Shown piece by piece: positions 59,383 to 64,000 of a DNA stretch of 64,000 nucleotides. The notes beneath the pieces were generated by a model that was not told the DNA's origin, did no database searches, and saw only the letters and a list, made by a program, of their open reading frames with translations. The stretch is from Varroa destructor (taxonomy: Eukaryota; Arthropoda; Arachnida; Mesostigmata; Varroidae), in NCBI RefSeq assembly GCF_002443255.2, contig NW_019211455.1:44270457-44334456 (forward strand). Direction: 5' to 3'. The position numbers were made by a program, and so were the translations under genes. Position 1 is the stretch's first letter. Each line of letters starts with the position of its first letter.

Positions 59383-60073
59383 AGCTTGATTGCCAGACAT
59401 CCCGTTCCTTCATTGACGCGCCCGGAGGCACGAGCCAGTCTCTTTGGCAATGTCGGGTGTAAGGACCAGCGTGACGCACGCCCTTAGCAGCCAGTCACTC
59501 ATTCCTCCAATCCAAAGTCGCCGGCGTCAGCTACTACTCGCGACACTGTCATCCTCTCTATACCCCTCCTTTGTGCACGATCGGATACATGGAGGCGTCG
59601 TCGACTTGACACGCGACCTGACCCGCAGACAGGACAGATCAGAGGTTCAACTACTTCTCTGATCCCGGCTACTGCTATTCTCTGCCTGAATCTGAAAATG
59701 ATGATCTCAATAGATCTGGGCTTGTTCTTCGTCAGTGGCTAAGAGCCTCTGTTTCAAGCTGACCAAGAGGCCGACCAAAGATCGCTGACGTAGGAGCCCT
59801 GAGAAAAATAACGATGCTGTTCTCTACAAGGCGGCTTTTCGTGCAGTGATGATGGAGAAAAGAGATGCGCTAGGCTTGGAACAAGCTAAGGTGGTCTTCT
59901 TTTCTTTCACCCTCTCCGTTCCTACTTTCCCATTCAGCATTTACCTTCCTGGCGCTAGGCGCCGCCCTGTATTCGCTCAACGTCCCCTTCATAAATGAGA
60001 ACGAAGACTTAGTGGGGCACCGCCGATGTGCTCTAGAATACGGTAGTGGCATAATCCCATCAGTAACACTTAC
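59383..60073. other. CpG-rich, exon-like but unresolved
   Basis: Both strands are open for long stretches (plus 59444-59662; minus 59870-60109 with an ATG, MQHDHPHHGGRL start). On the minus strand the GTAAGT donor at 60068-60073 and AGGAAG|GTAAAT near 59955 offer alternative ends. No consistent model emerged. Confidence 0.3.
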
Positions 60074-60354
60074 CAGGCGACCTCCGTGATGAGGATGATC
60101 ATGCTGCATAGCAAAATCACGTGCGAGTCAATGGTGCTACACTCTACATGGACATGAAGCCCCGGCCTCGTCCAAAGACAAGTGATGCCTTCGAGGCGAA
60201 GTTGCCGAGGTTGTCGAATAAAGTCGCATATAGGAAAGGTGATGGGGTGACAAAATCCCCTACGGTGACACCGACCAGAGAGGATTACGAACACGGGGCC
60301 GGTGTCTGTGCAAGTTGTCTTTGGGCTTTTTCCCGTAAACCCGTTTCGACTTAA
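60074..60354 (-). CDS. Candidate exon ending at a strong donor, or opposite-strand frame
   Basis: Minus strand: GGTCGCCTG|GTAAGTGTTA (exon end plus 60074) is a strong 5' splice site. One frame running into it is open from 60537 and has a hydrophobic end (DSHVILLCSMIILITEVA); another begins at ATG 60109 (MQHDHPHHGGRL). On the plus strand 60112-60354 is also open for 80 codons with charged text (DMKPRPRPKTSDAFEAKLPR) and no ATG near the edge. I cannot decide between strands; the donor slightly favours minus. Confidence 0.2.
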
Positions 60355-61563
60355 ATCCATCGCAGATTGCGAGAGACAAACATATGTGACTCCAACGAGG
60401 CACTGGTGCCTTTGCCATATGGGGCTTGGAGTTCGCTTCATGCAAGCAATATGAATCGTTATTAGTATGACATCGGCCAGAAGCCCTACGGACCCTATAT
60501 AAGGAATCCGCAGAGCATCGTTAAACCAAATTAACATTTTAGTCTGTGAAATTTTTCGGCCTACATTCCAGTATCATTCGATTTTTTCAATGCAAAACGT
60601 GCTATATGTACAAATACGAAGTTGGCTACCCGACTTCCAGAGTCGTATTTAGAGTGTTACACTCAGCTATTCGAACTATGAAAAAAGAACAGTTAGATAC
60701 TTCACTTTGACTGTTTGTTTCCGTTCCGTAAATTTCGCTTCTCTGACAGTGACTCAATAAGAGAACTGATGTCGCCAATTCCGGGCACTCAAGATACTCG
60801 TTTTTAAAAGGTAACTAAAAGACAATTTAAGCTTTAATTGCTTCTTATCATATTCATAACGGTATGTTACATGTAGTTTTATTACGTACATTTATTAGCG
60901 CTGTTCGAAGATTGATGCCTCGAGAACTAAGTTCAAAGCGCAGCATGAATGAGGTTACAAAAAAAAGATGTCAGATCTCCATTGCGAAATTATAACAGGC
61001 CAATTCGAAATGTTTGACTTGTAGACGTCCCTGGTCGATATGACTGTATTTTTACAGTAAATCAATGTACGTTCGTTGAGCTTCGAAGCTGATTGATACT
61101 GTTTGTTTTTTTTTTTTCGTAGTGATTCATTGATTTACCGGAGTCCTGTTCGCTGCATATACTAAGAAAGTACGTAGTTTACTAAAGTTTAAATTGTTCG
61201 GAACTTTAGGCCAAAAACGAAACGTTCGGATTCAATGTCAAAGTGGAAGCCCATCGCGAACCGCGACGTGAATTTAGACAAAACACACTAGGTAAAGACT
61301 TAACTTACGAATACCGTTTGCGAAGTTCATTTGCAAGTATACATACCTAAACGTTATCACAACACTATCGTAAATTTACTTCTAATTATAATGATATCTT
61401 TTTTCTTTAAAGGAGATTTTAAATTTAATCAGGAGCTGCAGCGAGGAAAAAGTATACAGGAGTCGTCGGTACGCCGAGCGTAGACAACACCCGAATCAAG
61501 CTAATGTTGATCGTAAAAATCGTTTGATAGTGTAATATTGTGAAAGCGAAGAGTGCAAAAGAA

Positions 61564-61579
61564 CTTACTTACTTACTTA
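61564..61579. repeat. (CTTA)4 microsatellite
   Basis: Four perfect CTTA units, read directly. Confidence 0.85.
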
Positions 61580-63098
61580 AACTAAAAGACATACTTAAAC
61601 TAACCGCTTTTGTCCATGTATCTCATTGCTTACCGGAATCAGAATGTTTTGGCAGTTTGTTGAGGACAAAAAAGGTGGACGAACGCCGTCGGGCGTGCAC
61701 ATATTATATTGTGTGTTACCAACCAGGTTGAATGAGAACAAACCCTAGCCCAGTATGTAATCCAATATAAATAGTTAATCGTACCTTTCGCTTTCCTATT
61801 AAGGAACGAATAACGAGATGGTAGAACTTCAATGGTGGGCAACGTCACACCATCCATAGGATACTTGAGTCTAACTATAACTTAGAATATTACATTTTAA
61901 CTGTAGCTTAGCGCTAAATAAGAAATGCCTCTCGTGACCAGTTGTTCCGTTAGTGTTTTTTAGAATTTTCTTCTGCCTGAATCCGTCTCTGTTAGAATCA
62001 TTGTAAGCAAATTTTAATTATGGGGAATGTGCTAGTACTTTAAATGAAACTACTAATAACTAACTGAAGCCTCAAAGACATCACCCTATATCGGCTGTGT
62101 CAAAGCAAACGTTTCAGACCTACAGAAGCCGGTTCAGTATTGAATCTGGCTTTAGCTCATTTCAATCTTTAAGTCAGCCTCACTTCTGCTGGGAAACACT
62201 AGCTAGAAACACATCTATATATAGATATTGGGACAGGCTTTCGTCGAATTAGAATAGGCCGAAATTTTAGTACAACAACTGAATTTGAGTGGCCAGTATT
62301 ATGCCGTTGGACTCTTGACTTTTACAGTTTACCGTTTATACGCAAGACATGTTACACAACTACGTTAACCTAAAGACTATTGACTTGACCTGTTTAATCT
62401 AACAGGATTAGTGTCTCGAGGTTATTCATCTACCTATGTGGGACGCCCTTACGTAAAGTGTATGAAAATTGCAGCAAGCTGTAATCTGCTGGGACATGCG
62501 ACCCAGCCTTTAGACTACAATCGATTGTAATTATATGGCTGTAGTAAAGACGAATATCAGAAACGTGGCTGTTTAGCGTTCAGTGCAACTATGTAGCGAA
62601 CTAGGCTTAATCCCGCCTTTGCCCTGAGCTTAGAATAAAATTCATGAAGAAAAGAAACTGGTAAACATTTTCGGGGGCTTTTTAAGTCTTATATCCTCCA
62701 AATGACGTGAGACGTGGTTGTGTCGTTGAGTTAACCAGGACACCGTTTCGGTAAAAAACGTCGAGGATCGTATACGGAGCCTGTGCTACATTGCAGGACT
62801 ATAAGGTGAATCAGGATTCTCGGCCCAGTCAGTTAGGCCGGCTCGACAGTTAAGCCACATATGTCGGTAACTTAGTTTCAATTAGTTAGATACGTTGGTA
62901 CTGCTTCGGACTGATAGCCAACTGTTAGAACCAATAGTGCAACATAACATACCTATGCAATTCGCAGAGGGATTTAAATTAACCTGACGATAATTAAAGG
63001 AATTTTCAGCGATGCTCAATGTAATCGTATGATTTTCAATTTGAAGAGAATAAAAATGTCGGACTTTCCCTATCTCAAACGTCGCATTGAAGACGTGC

Positions 63099-63118
63099 GT
63101 GTGTGTGTGTGTGTGTGT
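63099..63118. repeat. (GT)10 microsatellite
   Basis: Perfect GT dinucleotides, read directly. Confidence 0.95.
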
Positions 63119-63517
63119 CGTGATCTTCATTTTGAACGTCATGAGTCCAGCGAAGTGTCCAGACAAAGCAGTATGCGTTAAAAAAGGAAATTGCTGAAGC
63201 TTTTCTGATGTACAGGTTCGTCTGAATCCTCTTTTCAATTTGGGGATTGCAGGTTTTGTCGAAATCAGCTTCCGACTGCTAAGTTGATCCCTTCTGGTCT
63301 TCTAGTACATTTGCTTTTCTCCATCGGCATTTGTATCGCCAGTAGTCCGATTTTTTTTACCTGTAAAGGCTTCTTATGAAACATATGAAGACAAAAGCCA
63401 ACATTTGCAAGGCCGGCGTTGCTGGTAACATCCAAACATCGTAGCCCTATGTGCCACTAGAGAGAACCCTATGGTTTTCGGACCTTCAGGCACCTAATCT
63501 ATTGTCACCTATTTGTG

Positions 63518-63868
63518 TCACAATACAGGGCCTAGTAGCTGAAAGTTGAATCTTCTCAATGAACTTGGTACCTCAATTGTCATCGCGGTACGAAAAGGCG
63601 TGAAAAGAGTGACGAATAGAACAAAATATCCATGCCGTGTACGTCCCCCTATTGAGATTGATGGGCATGGCTCAAAATCGGGCGTTTGGCTGACATCTGA
63701 GAACTTTGTAGCCGTCTTCAACTGGGTACCCATTATGGTGTGGGTGGCGATAGAGCCAGGGACAATATCGTTGTCGAAATCCTTGAGTCCTTGCTTTTCT
63801 ACTTTTAAGTCGCTAGGTTCATATCGAATCCCATGGTACCGTCTGCCTGAGGTTGCTTTTCGCATTCG
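63518..63868 (-). CDS. Candidate coding segment, about 118-codon frame, unknown product
   Basis: Minus frame with ATG at 63874 running to TGA at 63518. An acceptor-like GGCATACCATGCAG ends at plus 63869, so either the ATG or the splice site could begin it. The peptide is of balanced composition: RRYHGIRYEPSDLKVEKQGL, then FSDVSQTPDFEPCPSI, then a hydrophobic YFVLFVTLFTPF. The plus strand is open over nearly the same interval and its stop overlaps an AATAAA (63885-63892), so the strand is not certain. No family recognised. Confidence 0.2.
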   Translation of the reverse strand, partial: RMRKATSGRRYHGIRYEPSDLKVEKQGLKDFDNDIVPGSIATHTIMGTQLKTATKFSDVSQTPDFEPCPSISIGGRTRHGYFVLFVTLFTPFRTAMTIEVPSSLRRFNFQLLGPVL

Positions 63869-63952
63869 CTGCATGGTATGCCATTAATAAAGGTACATAT
63901 GTCACGTCAGTTACAATAGATGCGCGTTTTGAGTTGCTAGTATATAGATAAA

Positions 63953-63964
63953 TAGATAGATAGA

Positions 63965-63967
<3 letters not shown>
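63953..63967. repeat. (TAGA) microsatellite
   Basis: About four TAGA units preceding the terminal AG run. Confidence 0.85.

Positions 63968-63968
<1 letters not shown>

Positions 63969-64000
<32 letters not shown>
63969..64000. repeat. (AG)16 microsatellite, cut by window end
   Basis: Thirty-two perfect bases of AG running to the last base of the window; the true length is unknown. Confidence 0.95.

Larger units (their letters stand above)
60538..63517. other. Non-coding, AT-rich
   Basis: Nothing beyond short chance frames and the two microsatellites listed separately. Confidence 0.5.

Overview
This 64 kb window looks like a stretch of a eukaryotic, probably invertebrate (arthropod-like) nuclear genome with very few genes. 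It is AT-leaning, is not depleted of CpG as vertebrate DNA is, is studded with short microsatellites, and has spliceosomal-type GT..AG signals. It has no long open frames: the longest is about 180 codons and lacks an early ATG, and the number of 100-140 codon frames is roughly what chance gives at this composition. I saw no tRNA, rRNA, snRNA, CRISPR array, operon or intact transposon. The species cannot be named from sequence alone; a mite- or tick-like chelicerate is a guess from general composition.

Layout: 1-13 kb is mostly featureless AT-rich DNA with simple repeats, a possible micro first exon near 530, a weak hint of a retroelement remnant at 3.2-4.7 kb and a structured hairpin at 6.45 kb. 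A CpG-rich island lies at 13.1-13.6 kb and a good acceptor-plus-frame candidate at 15.1 kb. The 17-23 kb part carries the main microsatellites, including a 50 bp (AC)25. From 22.8 to 26.3 kb there are three minus-strand exon candidates, one with a TATA-like element. A 33 nt poly(A) tract sits at 26.75 kb. The 27-50 kb part is mostly empty, with a nested palindrome at 37.1 kb, a 48 nt mini-exon candidate at 39.65 kb and several weaker exon candidates.

The most gene-like part is 50.6-54.4 kb. It holds two plus-strand exon candidates (one with a claudin-like extracellular pattern), then a His/Gly/Tyr-rich coding-derived block at 52.75-53.45 kb whose frame is broken several times, then a minus-strand terminal-exon candidate with an AATAAA signal 60 nt after its stop. 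CpG-rich, exon-like sequence recurs at 56.6-57.1 and 59.2-60.5 kb.

Only the simple repeats and palindromes are certain. All protein-coding calls are candidate exons judged by eye from open frame, composition and splice signals. Most carry confidence of 0.15-0.35, and none could be joined into a full gene model. The sequence does not show genes working together as a pathway.
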